In this document: positions 43,749-54,222 of the stretch, in pieces | How positions within the stretch are numbered: the stretch's first letter is position 1 | Layout of the letters: each line of letters opens with the position of its first letter | From: Vibrio sp. 10N.261.45.E2 | GTDB taxonomy: Bacteria > Pseudomonadota > Gammaproteobacteria > Enterobacterales > Vibrionaceae | Direction: 5' to 3' | Assembly (NCBI RefSeq): GCF_002875705.1 | Contig: NZ_MCZZ01000109.1 | Location: forward strand, 62,001-126,000 | Length of the DNA: 64,000 nt | The notes under the pieces: model-generated | What the model was told of the DNA's origin: nothing | Database searches by the model: none | Seen by the model: only the letters and a program-made list of their open reading frames with translations | Program-made: the position numbers and the translations under genes

Positions 43749-46067
43749 CTATTCTACTCCCTTACGGAGCATCTGCCTATACCACTGCCCGCCTTGTTGT
43801 TCTCTAATCGCATGATATTGCCAACCTTCTTCGCTAAGAGTGATGGTTATTTGTCCGCTTTCGCCAGTATCAAGCCAAGTACTCCCCGCATCTTGATAGC
43901 GTTCAACAACAGACTCACTCGGCATACCCCACTGATTGCCTTTAGCAAGAGAAGCTATCGCCAGCTGAGGTGACACGGCCTCAATAAACGGCTTAATCGA
44001 TGACGAATCACTGCCATGATGCGGTACCAACATGACATCACTCCGTAGCTGTTCACCATCACGAGCAAGTAACCACTCACTTACCAATTCTATATCTCCA
44101 GTGAGCAACATTGAAAAATCTGTACTTGGATCTGAAATCTTGACCACACATGAATGTGGGTTATACGCTCTCTTCACTTGCTTGGGAGGCCACAATACTT
44201 CGAAAACAATATCTTGCCAGCTCCAATTCTCTCCAATAATACATGCTTGAAGTTTAGACTGAGATTGGGGCTGTTGATTTCTGTTCTGACTGGTTCTTAT
44301 CCACTTAGGATCGTAGCTCTCAAGTAATACTGGATAGCCACCAGCATGGTCAGAATCAAAATGACTCACAATCACGCCTTCTAATTCATGAATCCCCCTC
44401 TGGTTCAAAGTAGGAATCAACAAGGATTCGACAACCGAGCCTCCTGGCCATGCGTTGCCAAGATCATAAATAACGATCTGACTGTTCTTTTCCAACACCA
44501 AAGACAACCCATGCCCAACATCCAAGATATCGATAGTTAGTTTGTCTTGCTGAGGTTTGCCGAACTCCCACCATAGTACGAACACGACAATTACCAATAT
44601 CGATACTGTTTTCTTGAAATATCGACTAACAAAGCTCAAAAACAAGATAAGGAATACAGATAACGCAATCGTCTGATTATCAACTTGGATCCAAAATCGT
44701 TCAGAGAAAGGAAGACTAAATACGAGAGGCTCGAGCGATAAATCTACTAACTTCCACAGCTGGCTTACTAAACTATTTTCTAGCTCTATTAAACTAACCA
44801 CACCAGACACTGATTCCGATATTAAGCTAATAAACATTGCCAGAAACAACAACGAGATCGTCACCACCGATACCCAAGGCAAAAGGAGTAAATTGTAGAA
44901 AACAGAGACCAAACTGATTCCTTTGAAAAATAGCATCGAGAAAGGCGCGATCAGGAATGTCAACATCAGTTGAATCTTAATCAGTTTGAGGGCATGGTCG
45001 AAAAATGTAGAGGTTGAAGCTGAACGCTGAGTATTTAACGCGATATAAAGGACGGCGCCCAATGCACCAAATGACAACCAAAAACTGCTCGACAAGGCTG
45101 AAAACGGCCAAATAAGTAGAACGACGCATAGACTTAAAGCGACATACCGAAGCAAGTTAACATTCTGCCCACGCCATAAGAAATAACTGGCGAGAACGCA
45201 CATGACTAAAGCTCTCAAGGTTGGCAGAGTGAATCCAGCAAACCAACTATAGAAATACGCCAAGCCGAGCCCGAACATCGTAGGAAACCAAAGAAATGAA
45301 GGGGAAAGTAATCTGCAGATCTTGCCAACCTGATAGCCAATACCAAAGGCAATTCCGATATGGAGCCCAGAGATAGCCATCAAATGAATCAAGCCACTAC
45401 TTTTAAGTAAGTCCCATCGCTGAGGGGGAATAAGGTCTCGATATCCAAAGCTCAAAGCGACAATGAGGTCTTGATTTGCTAACAAGCTTAACCTTTCAAG
45501 GCTGGTTTCAAACCATCGGGAGCGCAAGTTGGTGCTTGAGTGAATTCGATATTGGGTATCTGGCCTATAAGTTGCATTGGCAACCACACCAGTACTAAAC
45601 AAGTACTTTTCTTGATCAAAGCCGGCTTCATTGAGTTTGCCCCACACAGGCTTTATGGACACCGATAAATAGACATCATCCCCAAGCGTTAACTTAAAAG
45701 GAGTAAACAAACGCAATTTTATCAATTGAGGAAAGATTAATTTTTCGCCGCCAATTGATCTGGCTACTATTACGCTTTCAAAACCGTGGCTATTTTCACT
45801 AAAAAGGCTAACAACCGACGCATTTATGGTAGTATTCTGCCCTGATTGGAATAAGCGACTCGTTTGTATTTCAATCGCATTCCCTAGGCAGATAACGAGT
45901 AACAATGCTGTTACTGAACCTCTTGCACTCCGGAAAACGCTATACTTTGTTGATGCTAGCAATAACAACAGCATCAATGGTGCCCAAACCCAATGCGGCA
46001 TCACAGGCCAGAAGCTGGCAGACACAACTGTCGCAGCAAATGAAATCAAGAACCAAGTGTTAAACAA
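43749..46067 (-). CDS. comEC: ComEC/Rec2, DNA uptake channel
   Basis: Inner-membrane channel bringing single-stranded DNA into the cytoplasm in natural transformation. The 772-aa protein has an N-terminal OB-like part (about 75-190), the Competence membrane domain with several helices (about 205-480, GLIHLMAISGLHIGIAFGIGY is split here as LIHLMAISGLHIG), and a C-terminal metallo-beta-lactamase-like domain with SHFDSDHAGG near residue 565. It starts with TTG behind AGGAGG (46079-46084); spacing of 11 nt is long. In Vibrio it is needed for chitin-induced competence. Confidence 0.93.
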   Translation of the reverse strand: MFNTWFLISFAATVVSASFWPVMPHWVWAPLMLLLLLASTKYSVFRSARGSVTALLLVICLGNAIEIQTSRLFQSGQNTTINASVVSLFSENSHGFESVIVARSIGGEKLIFPQLIKLRLFTPFKLTLGDDVYLSVSIKPVWGKLNEAGFDQEKYLFSTGVVANATYRPDTQYRIHSSTNLRSRWFETSLERLSLLANQDLIVALSFGYRDLIPPQRWDLLKSSGLIHLMAISGLHIGIAFGIGYQVGKICRLLSPSFLWFPTMFGLGLAYFYSWFAGFTLPTLRALVMCVLASYFLWRGQNVNLLRYVALSLCVVLLIWPFSALSSSFWLSFGALGAVLYIALNTQRSASTSTFFDHALKLIKIQLMLTFLIAPFSMLFFKGISLVSVFYNLLLLPWVSVVTISLLFLAMFISLISESVSGVVSLIELENSLVSQLWKLVDLSLEPLVFSLPFSERFWIQVDNQTIALSVFLILFLSFVSRYFKKTVSILVIVVFVLWWEFGKPQQDKLTIDILDVGHGLSLVLEKNSQIVIYDLGNAWPGGSVVESLLIPTLNQRGIHELEGVIVSHFDSDHAGGYPVLLESYDPKWIRTSQNRNQQPQSQSKLQACIIGENWSWQDIVFEVLWPPKQVKRAYNPHSCVVKISDPSTDFSMLLTGDIELVSEWLLARDGEQLRSDVMLVPHHGSDSSSIKPFIEAVSPQLAIASLAKGNQWGMPSESVVERYQDAGSTWLDTGESGQITITLSEEGWQYHAIREQQGGQWYRQMLRKGVE

Positions 46068-46084
46068 GAGAGTAGCTTCCTCCT

Positions 46085-46597
46085 ATGCCAAGAAAGTTTA
46101 TCAAACGATTTATGCCTGACCATGATCTAATCAAGCGTCAGAAAGCATTGAAAGTTTTTGGCAATGTTTTGTACAACCCCAACTTATGGTGCCTTAATCG
46201 TCGCTCTGCGGCCGGCGCGTTTGCTGTTGGGTTATTCATGGCGTTTGTCCCTCTACCAAGTCAAATGATTATGTCTGCCGGCCTTGCTGTTGCATGTGGC
46301 GTTAACCTGCCTTTGGCTGTCGCACTTGTTTGGATCAGTAACCCGGTTACCATGCCTGTTCTGTTCTACTTTGCTTATAAGGTCGGCGCGTTTGTTATGC
46401 ATGTGCCACCTCAAGCCTTTCATTTCGAATTGTCTTGGGACTTCATCTTGGCGCAAATGAGCACCATCGGGCCTCCGTTCTTGTTGGGTTGTCTGATTTG
46501 TGGTGTGGTTTCAGCAATGATTGGCTACTTTGGTATTCGCGGCTTATGGCGTTACTCAGTAGTAAGAAGCTGGAAGAAGCGACAAGCAAGGCACTGA
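46085..46597 (+). CDS. DUF2062 membrane protein
   Basis: 170-aa inner-membrane protein of the DUF2062 family, function unknown. Three or four hydrophobic segments: about 45-70 (AAGAFAVGLFMAFVPLPSQ), 76-90 and 130-152. The motif WISNPVTMPVLFYFAYKVG with its Asn-Pro is the family signature. Basic ends suggest positive residues on the cytoplasmic side. Its ATG is 17 nt from the start codon of the divergent comEC, and the comEC Shine-Dalgarno touches it. Confidence 0.9.
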   Translation: MPRKFIKRFMPDHDLIKRQKALKVFGNVLYNPNLWCLNRRSAAGAFAVGLFMAFVPLPSQMIMSAGLAVACGVNLPLAVALVWISNPVTMPVLFYFAYKVGAFVMHVPPQAFHFELSWDFILAQMSTIGPPFLLGCLICGVVSAMIGYFGIRGLWRYSVVRSWKKRQARH

Positions 46598-46731
46598 ATA
46601 TCATTCCTTGTTACTCAATCTAACCTTGTATGCGCTTCACTTAAAACGCGCACAAGTTAAAATCAGATGAACCACTTACCTCTGCAAGATTGGCATGTAA
46701 CAAAAGTCGTAAAGAGCACGAATTGAATTCA

Positions 46732-46765
46732 ATAAAAAAGGATCCCTGATGGGGTCCTTTTTTGT
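46732..46765. terminator. Bidirectional terminator between the DUF2062 gene and lolE
   Basis: AAAAAAGGATCCC pairs with GGGGTCCTTTTTT (46734-46763) around TGAT, with one imperfect pair. A and T runs on both sides let it end both convergent units. Confidence 0.87.
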
Positions 46766-46789
46766 ATCTGCTGAAAAACTGATTGTTTG

Positions 46790-48034
46790 TTATTTAGAAC
46801 TGAGCACTGAGGCTGGGTTTAATTTCGCCGCTCGTGATGCAGGGTACCATGTCGCGAATAGGCTCAGCACAATTGCAGTACCAGAAACGACAACAACATC
46901 CGTCATATCAAGTTGTGATGGCAAGAAGTCAACAAAGTAGATATCACCCGATAAGAACTGATGGTCGACCAACTTTTCAAGCCCTTTAATAAGTGTGGTG
47001 AGATTCAGCGCCACCAAGACACCTATCGCACTCCCTATCAAGCTACCTAACACGCCAGAGAATACGCCTTGCCAAACAAAGATGCGTTTCACAAGACCGT
47101 CTGATGCACCCATGGTTCTTAAAATCGCAATCTCTGATGCTCTGTCTTTCACTGCCATCATTAAGGTCGAGACGATATTGAAACAAGCGACGCCAATAAC
47201 CAACACCATAACTAAGTACATGATGGTACGAACCAGTTGGATATCTCGATACAAGAAGCCAAATTTTTGTTGCCAGCTACGCAGGTAGACATACACATCG
47301 AGCTGATTACCCACTTCACGCACTATAGAGTTTGCGTTCAACACATCGGTCACTTTTAAAGAAACCCCTGTCACCGCCTCGCCTAGATTTGCGTAAACTT
47401 GCGCATCACCAATCGGGATTAGAGCCAAGCTGTGGTCTATCTGACCATTAAGCGTTAGCAGGCCGACGACTTTAACTCGAACACGTTTTGGCGCCTGAAC
47501 TTTCACAGAGCCATTCACCGTTGGAATCATCAAAGTCAGATAATCACCGACTTTCGCCCCCAGCACATTCGCTACGCCAGAGCCCAAGATAATTTGCTGT
47601 TGCCCGGCCTTAAACTCACTCCAAGCTTGCTTATCAATAAAACTCGATAGGCTTGATACCTGCTGTTCAAGTTGTGGGTCAACACCGCGAACTTCGATCG
47701 CTTTGAGCTCTTTGCCCTTTTCAGCAAGCGCAGTGATTTTTACATAGGGTGCCGCAGCAACGACTTTATCGTGCTTAACCGACTCCTCAATCACGTGTTC
47801 CCACCGAGTCACAGGTTCATTCACGCCTTCAAACTCACCGTGAGGAATAACAGAAAGCACTCGTGACTGAAGCTCTCGCTCAAAGCCATTCATCGCGGAT
47901 AAGCCAATAATGATTACCGCGACACCAACAGCGATACCAATCGTTGAAGACAAAGAGATGAACGACACCATCTTGTCTCGCTGTTTAGCACGGCTAAAGC
48001 GACCGCCTATCAATAGAGATAAAGAAGAAAACAC
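46790..48034 (-). CDS. lolE: LolE, membrane subunit of the lipoprotein exporter
   Basis: With LolC and LolD extracts outer-membrane lipoproteins from the inner membrane and hands them to LolA. 414 residues: one N-terminal helix (about 25-48, IGIAVGVAVIIIGLSAMNGF), a large periplasmic domain (about 50-265), then three helices (about 270-290, 315-345, 380-400), the MacB/FtsX-like topology. It begins at the base after the lolD stop. Confidence 0.95.
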   Translation of the reverse strand: MFSSLSLLIGGRFSRAKQRDKMVSFISLSSTIGIAVGVAVIIIGLSAMNGFERELQSRVLSVIPHGEFEGVNEPVTRWEHVIEESVKHDKVVAAAPYVKITALAEKGKELKAIEVRGVDPQLEQQVSSLSSFIDKQAWSEFKAGQQQIILGSGVANVLGAKVGDYLTLMIPTVNGSVKVQAPKRVRVKVVGLLTLNGQIDHSLALIPIGDAQVYANLGEAVTGVSLKVTDVLNANSIVREVGNQLDVYVYLRSWQQKFGFLYRDIQLVRTIMYLVMVLVIGVACFNIVSTLMMAVKDRASEIAILRTMGASDGLVKRIFVWQGVFSGVLGSLIGSAIGVLVALNLTTLIKGLEKLVDHQFLSGDIYFVDFLPSQLDMTDVVVVSGTAIVLSLFATWYPASRAAKLNPASVLSSK

Positions 48035-48727
48035 TTAGCTCTCCTCTTTTTCTACGTTGACCAGCAAACCATCTTTCATGTGAAGTTGGCGGTCCATCTT
48101 GCCAGCAAGTTCACCATCATGAGTAACAACTAAAAAGGCAGTATCGTACTCGCGGTTAAGCTCTCGCATTAAGTCATAAATAGACAAGGCTGTGTTGTGA
48201 TCTAGGTTACCAGTGGGTTCATCCGCCAGTACTAAAGCAGGTTTATTAACCAATGCTCGAGCAATAGCCACACGCTGTCGCTCACCACCAGAAAGCTCTG
48301 AAGGTCTGTGATCAACACGGTGGCTTAGCCCCACTTTATCAAGTAGGAGCTGTGCTTCTTGTTTTGCTTTCGCTGGCTTTTCACCACCAATCAACAGAGG
48401 CATTGCCACATTTTCTAACGCTGAAAAATCCGAAAGAAGGTGATGGAATTGATAAACAAAACCAAGATGCTGGTTGCGAAGCTTCGCCTGCTTATTCGAA
48501 CTCAAAGATGCTAAGTCCTGACCAAGAAAGCTCACACTGCCCGCAGAAGCATCATCTAATGCGCCAAGGATATGTAGTAAGGTACTTTTGCCCGAGCCAG
48601 ACGTACCAATAATAGAGACTAGCTCCCCTTTCTCGACCTCAAAGCTAACTCCTTTGAGGACTTCGGTATCCAACGAGCCTTCACGGTATGTTTTACGGAT
48701 ATCATTACATTGAAGAAAATTACTCAT
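48035..48727 (-). CDS. lolD: LolD, ATPase of the lipoprotein exporter
   Basis: Cytoplasmic ABC ATPase driving lipoprotein release by LolCE. The 230-aa protein has Walker [10 protein letters not shown] (about 42-50), the LolD-specific [18 protein letters not shown] region, signature [15 protein letters not shown] and Walker [13 protein letters not shown]. It overlaps lolC by 8 nt and abuts lolE. Confidence 0.97.
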   Translation of the reverse strand: MSNFLQCNDIRKTYREGSLDTEVLKGVSFEVEKGELVSIIGTSGSGKSTLLHILGALDDASAGSVSFLGQDLASLSSNKQAKLRNQHLGFVYQFHHLLSDFSALENVAMPLLIGGEKPAKAKQEAQLLLDKVGLSHRVDHRPSELSGGERQRVAIARALVNKPALVLADEPTGNLDHNTALSIYDLMRELNREYDTAFLVVTHDGELAGKMDRQLHMKDGLLVNVEKEES

Positions 48728-49928
48728 AACGAAGGGCCTCAGCAGGTTTCACAGACGATGCACGATAAGAAGGGAATACTGTGGCAATCAGGCTAAGTGC
48801 AATAGCCAGAACCACAACAACGACGATTTGAATTGGGTTAATCAGAATTGGCAACTGTCCACCAAACGAGAATAGAGCAACGCCCATCGCCTCTAAAATA
48901 GTATTAAGGTTCATCGCTAGGGCAACGCCTAACACGCCACCGGAGAGCGCACCAATCACACCACTACTTGCGCCTTGAACCATAAAGATGCCCATCACTT
49001 GACCATCGGTCATACCTTGGGTTTTAAGAATCGCCACCTCAGACTGCTTCTCCATCACCACCATAATAAGTGCAGAGATAATATTGAAAGCAGCAACACC
49101 GATGATCAGCCCAAGCATTAAGCCCATCATATTTTTTTCCATACGAACGGCTTGGAATAACTCACCTCGTTGATCCCGCCAATCACTCCACAACCAACCT
49201 TCAGGTAATGGCTGATTCGATAACTCTGCGACTTCAAATGGGTCTTCAAAAAACAGTCTCCAGCCTGAAATAGTGTCTGCTTTATAGCGCATCAAACGCC
49301 CGGCATCTTTAATATCTGTCACCATCAGTTGAGCATCGATATCAGAGCCCGTATTGAAAATACCAGCAACGGTGAAATTTCGTTGGCTTGGAATACGACC
49401 TAACGGCGTGTATTGACTCGCGCTAGTTACCATCAAGCGAACTTTGTCACCCATTGAGACCTTCAAATTTCTCGCCAAGGTATGACCAAGAAATAACTGA
49501 TACTGACCCGCTTTAAGTGAAGACAATCTGCCTGCAATTAAGTGGTTTTGCAAAGGGTCGTCTGAATTGGGTTCAATACCGATTAACAGACCCGCAGATA
49601 ACTGAGCAGGACTCTGAATCACCGCCTCACTTCGAACAATCGGTTCAACGTGGCCATTAAGCGACATTTGCTCTGCAAAACTCGGCGCTTGAGCAGAAAG
49701 AGAGGTAGTACCTCCTTGCTCATAAACGACTGCTTGAGGAAGAACACCAAGAATTCGGTCTTTTAACTGCGCTTCGAATCCATTCATTACCGATAAAACA
49801 GTAACCAAAGACAGCACACCAATGGTGATCCCTGCCGTTGACATATAAGAAACAAAACGGCTAAAGCGATCACCTGAACGACCTTTCAAATAGCGTAGGC
49901 CAACAAACAACGAAATAGGATGAAACAT
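48720..49928 (-). CDS. lolC: LolC, membrane subunit of the lipoprotein exporter
   Basis: LolE-like partner that recruits LolA through its periplasmic hook. The 402-aa protein (start [18 protein letters not shown]; four further codons possible) has the same four-helix topology: about 20-45, 265-290, 315-345 and 370-392. LGHTLARNL and [13 protein letters not shown] are LolC-like. First gene of lolCDE, divergent from the PilZ gene. Confidence 0.95.
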   Translation of the reverse strand: MFHPISLFVGLRYLKGRSGDRFSRFVSYMSTAGITIGVLSLVTVLSVMNGFEAQLKDRILGVLPQAVVYEQGGTTSLSAQAPSFAEQMSLNGHVEPIVRSEAVIQSPAQLSAGLLIGIEPNSDDPLQNHLIAGRLSSLKAGQYQLFLGHTLARNLKVSMGDKVRLMVTSASQYTPLGRIPSQRNFTVAGIFNTGSDIDAQLMVTDIKDAGRLMRYKADTISGWRLFFEDPFEVAELSNQPLPEGWLWSDWRDQRGELFQAVRMEKNMMGLMLGLIIGVAAFNIISALIMVVMEKQSEVAILKTQGMTDGQVMGIFMVQGASSGVIGALSGGVLGVALAMNLNTILEAMGVALFSFGGQLPILINPIQIVVVVVLAIALSLIATVFPSYRASSVKPAEALRYE

Positions 49929-50155
49929 ACTTTGAACCATCTAAAGGGGATGCGGGTTAATGTAACGGGTATTGCTGTTACTGTGTAGGGGTTAATTGAA
50001 AATATAGAGTGAATTAACTCAATTAGTTAGGCTTGAAAAACAGAACCTTGTCAAATAGCCAAATTTCAAACAACTATTTGAGACTTTCAATTAACTGACC
50101 TTGATTACTGCGGCCACATAGCGATAATCAATAGATCACTTCAAGGAACTAACGC
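49929..50155. promoter_or_regulatory. Divergent lolC-PilZ gene intergenic region
   Basis: About 227 nt with both promoters. TCAAATAG (50051-50058) and CTATTTGA (50074-50081) form an 8-bp inverted repeat that could be an operator. I cannot name the regulator. Confidence 0.4.
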
Positions 50156-50725
50156 ATGACCGAACAAGAGTTTTTCACCGTTCACCACAGCCTTACTGCT
50201 AATATTGAGCCAATGGACAGCGGCTTCACTTTACCTTCTCAAATTCAATTCGAATCTGAGATCCCAGCACCATTTGTGGTGGCAAGTGAATTTAGCCAAT
50301 TGGATCTGTTAGCTGACAGCGCTCGTGCTGAACTGAAAAACAGCGACTTGAAGAATGTCACCAGTTTATTGGATGCACAAAACTCAAAATTAAACCTCTT
50401 GTTGAGCTTCATGCTATCGCAACAAGATGATGAGAAATTTCGTACTCACACCTACTCCTTTGGTGCGAGTCAGTTTTCATGCTTTTCAAAAGCAGACATA
50501 GAACTGGGTCGCTTGGTAAAAGCCAAACTTTTCCTAGAGCACCCTGCTGCGGCCATTTATTGCTACGCAGAAGTATTTGCGAGTGAAGCGAAAGACTCAG
50601 GTTTCGAAATCAAATTTAAATATGCTCATCTTCGCGATACCGACCAAGACCTGCTCATTAAAGCGGCACTTCATCAACAACAGAAACTCTTGCGTCAACG
50701 CTCTCTAGACCGAGATAACAAGTAA
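50156..50725 (+). CDS. PilZ-like protein, PlzB type
   Basis: 189-aa cytoplasmic protein upstream of mfd; the V. cholerae gene at this place is, as I recall, the PilZ protein PlzB (VC1885). A PilZ-like barrel can be seen around residues 95-165 (SFGASQFSCFSKADIELGRLVKAKL). The two c-di-GMP contacts of PilZ proteins, RxxxR and (D/N)xSxxG, are not recognisable: the corresponding segments read HHSLTANIEP and TYSFGASQ. It may bind c-di-GMP poorly or bind a protein instead. mfd follows after only 6 nt. Confidence 0.7.
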   Translation: MTEQEFFTVHHSLTANIEPMDSGFTLPSQIQFESEIPAPFVVASEFSQLDLLADSARAELKNSDLKNVTSLLDAQNSKLNLLLSFMLSQQDDEKFRTHTYSFGASQFSCFSKADIELGRLVKAKLFLEHPAAAIYCYAEVFASEAKDSGFEIKFKYAHLRDTDQDLLIKAALHQQQKLLRQRSLDRDNK

Positions 50726-50731
50726 ATTAAC

Positions 50732-53700
50732 ATGACCAAAAAATCCATATTTACACTACCTAAACTTAAAGGTGCCGGTGACAAAAAACACATTGGTAAC
50801 CTAGTCGGTTCGTCTCTCGCTCTTGCCATTGCCAAACTCGCAGAGCAACATAACAGCCATACTGTATTAGCTGTTCCGGACCCACAAGTTGCACTTAAGC
50901 TTCAATCTGAAATTGGTCAGTTTACTGCACATGAAGTCGCACTGTTCCCAGATTGGGAAACGCTGCCATACGATAGCTTCTCGCCGCACCAAGAGATCAT
51001 CTCAGATCGTATCGCTCGCCTTTACGCACTGCCAACATTAAAAGACGGCATCACGATCGTTCCGATCAGCACATTATTGCAACGCCAGTCACCGCGAGAC
51101 TTTTTGCTACAGCACACGTTAATGGTGAAAACGGGCGATCTCTACTCGCTTGAGAAACTGCGCTTACAGCTTAAAAAATCTGGCTATCGTTACGTTGATC
51201 AAGTGTTTGGCCCGGGCGAATACGCAAGCCGTGGTTCTATTCTTGACCTATTCCCTATGGGAAGCAAAGATCCATATCGGATCGATTTTTTCGATGACGA
51301 GATCGACACCATCCGTACTTTCGATCCTGAAAACCAGCGTTCTATTGAAGACATATCTGAGATTCGACTGCTGCCTGCTCATGAGTTCCCAACCTCGGAA
51401 AGTGCTATTGAAGATTTCCGCATTCGTTGGCGCCAACAGTTTGATGCACGTCGTGAACCAGAATCGGTTTATATGCAGGTATCTAAAGGCACATGGCCTG
51501 CTGGTATTGAATACTGGCAGCCACTGTTCTTCGATCATACAGAAACCTTGTTTGATTACGTTGCCGATGAAGCGCAAATTCTCGTTTTAGGTGATGTTGA
51601 AACCGCGGTTGATGCTTTCCTTGCAGACGTCGCCCATCGATACGAACAGCGTGGTGTTGATCCGTTACGACCACTGCTCACACCTGAACAACTTTGGTTG
51701 AGGAAAGACGAGCTGTTCGCTCACTTCAAACAGAAGCCACAGGTCAACCTAAGTCTTGATTGTATTGAAGAGAAAGCAGGCCGCACTAACTTGCCTGTTG
51801 TGTCACTGCCTGACCTCAGTGTTCAACATCAGAATAAAGAGCCACTCGCAAACCTAAGAAAGTTCACTGAAGCCTTCGACGGTAAAGTCGTCTTTTCAGT
51901 TGAATCAGAAGGTCGTCGTGAAGCGCTGAGTGAATTACTTCGAGGCATCAAAGTTCGTCCAAGCGAAATTGAAAACCTTGATGCAGCGATTAAAGGCCAA
52001 GACAAGTTCAGCCTGATCCTTGGCTCAGCTGAACATGGCTTTATCCACGAAGAACAAGACATCGCCCTTATCTGTGAAAGCAACCTGTTGGGTGATCGCG
52101 TTGTCCAGCGCCGTAAGAAAGATAAAAAAAGCGTTAATAGTGACACGGTCATCCGTCACCTTGCGGAGCTGAAACCGGGTCAGCCTGTCGTTCACATTGA
52201 CCATGGTATTGGGCGCTACATCGGCCTGCAAACCCTAGAAGCCGGTGGTATGAAAACCGAATACGTAACGCTTGAATATCAAAACGATGCCAAGCTTTAC
52301 GTACCAGTTGCTTCTTTAAACTTAATCGGGCGTTACTCTGGCGGCGCTGAAGATTCTGCACCACTTCATAAACTCGGTGGTGAAGCGTGGCAGAAAGCTC
52401 GTAAACGCGCCGCAGAGAAAGTACGTGACGTTGCAGCCGAACTGCTTGATGTTTACGCCAAACGCGAACTTAAGCCAGGCTACAAGTTTGTGCTCGATCG
52501 AGGTCAATACGCGACTTTCAAATCGGGCTTCCCGTTTGAAGAAACCGATGACCAAGCGATGGCTATCAATGCGGTTATGTCTGACATGTGCCAAGCAAAA
52601 GCCATGGATCGCTTAGTATGTGGTGATGTTGGCTTTGGTAAAACAGAAGTGGCAATGCGCGCTGCATTTGTATGTACCGACAACAGCAAACAAGTGGCCG
52701 TGTTAGTACCAACTACCCTACTTGCTCAGCAACACTTCGAAAACTTCCGAGACCGTTTCGCCAATCTGCCGATTCGTGTTGAGGTTCTATCTCGATTTAA
52801 GTCAGCTAAAGAGCAAAAACTGATCATGCAAGATGTCGCCGACGGTAAGGTTGATATCCTGGTCGGCACTCACAAGCTGCTTTCTAGTGATATTAAGTTC
52901 AAAGACCTTGGCTTATTGGTTGTCGATGAAGAACACCGCTTTGGTGTACGTCAGAAAGAGAAAGTGAAAGCGATGCGTGCCGATGTTGATATCCTTACGT
53001 TAACCGCAACACCGATTCCAAGAACGCTGAACATGGCGATGAGCGGCATGCGTGACCTTTCGATCATCGCAACACCACCCGCACGACGCTTGGCAATTAA
53101 AACCTTCGTTCGCGAAAGTGACGATGCAGTCGTAAGAGAAGCGGTACTGCGTGAAATTATGCGTGGTGGTCAGGTTTACTTCCTACACAACCAAGTCGAC
53201 ACGATTGAAAAGACAGCTGAGTCACTACAGAAGCTGATTCCAGAAGCTCGCGTTACCGTGGCTCATGGTCAGATGAGAGAGCGCGAACTCGAACGCATCA
53301 TGAATGATTTCTACCACCAGCGCTTTAACCTGCTGGTGTGTACAACCATTATCGAGACCGGTATCGATGTTCCGACAGCCAATACCATCTTAATGGACAG
53401 AGCCGATAACCTTGGTTTAGCGCAGCTGCACCAATTACGTGGTCGTGTGGGTCGTTCTCACCACCAAGCTTATGCTTACTTGTTAACGCCCCCCCCAAAA
53501 GCAATGACCAAAGACGCGATCAAGCGATTGGATGCCATTGCTTCGCTCGAAGATTTGGGCGCAGGCTTTACTCTAGCAACCCATGACTTAGAGATTCGTG
53601 GTGCCGGTGAGCTGTTGGGTGATGAACAGAGTGGTCAAATCCAGTCGGTTGGTTTCACCTTGTACATGGAGATGCTTGAACAAGCGGTTGAAGCATTGAA

Positions 53701-54193
53701 AGAAGGTCGAGAGCCATCGCTTGATGATCTATTGCGCGAGCAAACTGAGATTGAGATGCGTATACCAGCACTATTGCCAGACGACTATATCCCAGACATC
53801 AACACACGTTTATCAACATACAAGCGTATAGCGAGTGTAAGCGACACCGATGAGTTGGCTGAGCTTAAAGTTGAGCTGATTGATCGCTTCGGCCCCCTTC
53901 CTGATGCAACCAAGAACTTATTGTCAGTTTCTGAGCTTAAGTTAGCGGCAGCAAACATCAAAGCGAAGAAAATTGAAGCTCATGATAAGGGAGGGTTTAT
54001 CGAATTCTACCCGGATGCTGACATAAACCCGAACTACCTTGTTAAACTGTTGCAATCTCAACCGCAAAAGTTTTCAATGGAAGGACCTACAAAGTTCAAG
54101 TTTACGATACCATTGGTCGACAGACGGAAACGAATTCAATTTGTTAGTGATTTATTGGGCGAATTCAGACAGAACTTGCTGCCTTCAGCATAA
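50732..54193 (+). CDS. mfd: Mfd, transcription-repair coupling factor
   Basis: Displaces RNA polymerase stalled at DNA damage and recruits UvrA. 1153 residues: N-terminal UvrB-like domains (about 1-350), RNA-polymerase-interacting domain (about 470-545, PGQPVVHIDHGIGRY), RecG-like translocase with Walker A GDVGFGKTE (about 630-638) and DEEH (732-735), then TRG and C-terminal domain. An eight-base C run encodes Pro920-Pro921-Pro922. It starts 6 nt after the PilZ gene, so they are probably cotranscribed. Confidence 0.97.
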   Translation: MTKKSIFTLPKLKGAGDKKHIGNLVGSSLALAIAKLAEQHNSHTVLAVPDPQVALKLQSEIGQFTAHEVALFPDWETLPYDSFSPHQEIISDRIARLYALPTLKDGITIVPISTLLQRQSPRDFLLQHTLMVKTGDLYSLEKLRLQLKKSGYRYVDQVFGPGEYASRGSILDLFPMGSKDPYRIDFFDDEIDTIRTFDPENQRSIEDISEIRLLPAHEFPTSESAIEDFRIRWRQQFDARREPESVYMQVSKGTWPAGIEYWQPLFFDHTETLFDYVADEAQILVLGDVETAVDAFLADVAHRYEQRGVDPLRPLLTPEQLWLRKDELFAHFKQKPQVNLSLDCIEEKAGRTNLPVVSLPDLSVQHQNKEPLANLRKFTEAFDGKVVFSVESEGRREALSELLRGIKVRPSEIENLDAAIKGQDKFSLILGSAEHGFIHEEQDIALICESNLLGDRVVQRRKKDKKSVNSDTVIRHLAELKPGQPVVHIDHGIGRYIGLQTLEAGGMKTEYVTLEYQNDAKLYVPVASLNLIGRYSGGAEDSAPLHKLGGEAWQKARKRAAEKVRDVAAELLDVYAKRELKPGYKFVLDRGQYATFKSGFPFEETDDQAMAINAVMSDMCQAKAMDRLVCGDVGFGKTEVAMRAAFVCTDNSKQVAVLVPTTLLAQQHFENFRDRFANLPIRVEVLSRFKSAKEQKLIMQDVADGKVDILVGTHKLLSSDIKFKDLGLLVVDEEHRFGVRQKEKVKAMRADVDILTLTATPIPRTLNMAMSGMRDLSIIATPPARRLAIKTFVRESDDAVVREAVLREIMRGGQVYFLHNQVDTIEKTAESLQKLIPEARVTVAHGQMRERELERIMNDFYHQRFNLLVCTTIIETGIDVPTANTILMDRADNLGLAQLHQLRGRVGRSHHQAYAYLLTPPPKAMTKDAIKRLDAIASLEDLGAGFTLATHDLEIRGAGELLGDEQSGQIQSVGFTLYMEMLEQAVEALKEGREPSLDDLLREQTEIEMRIPALLPDDYIPDINTRLSTYKRIASVSDTDELAELKVELIDRFGPLPDATKNLLSVSELKLAAANIKAKKIEAHDKGGFIEFYPDADINPNYLVKLLQSQPQKFSMEGPTKFKFTIPLVDRRKRIQFVSDLLGEFRQNLLPSA
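53489..53496 (+). repeat. C8 homopolymer inside mfd
   Basis: Eight consecutive C in codons 920-922 of mfd; the frame continues normally through it. Mononucleotide runs of this length slip during replication and can create frameshifts. Confidence 0.9.
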
Positions 54194-54222
54194 AACCCAA
54201 TCCACTTGCACCTATAAATTAT

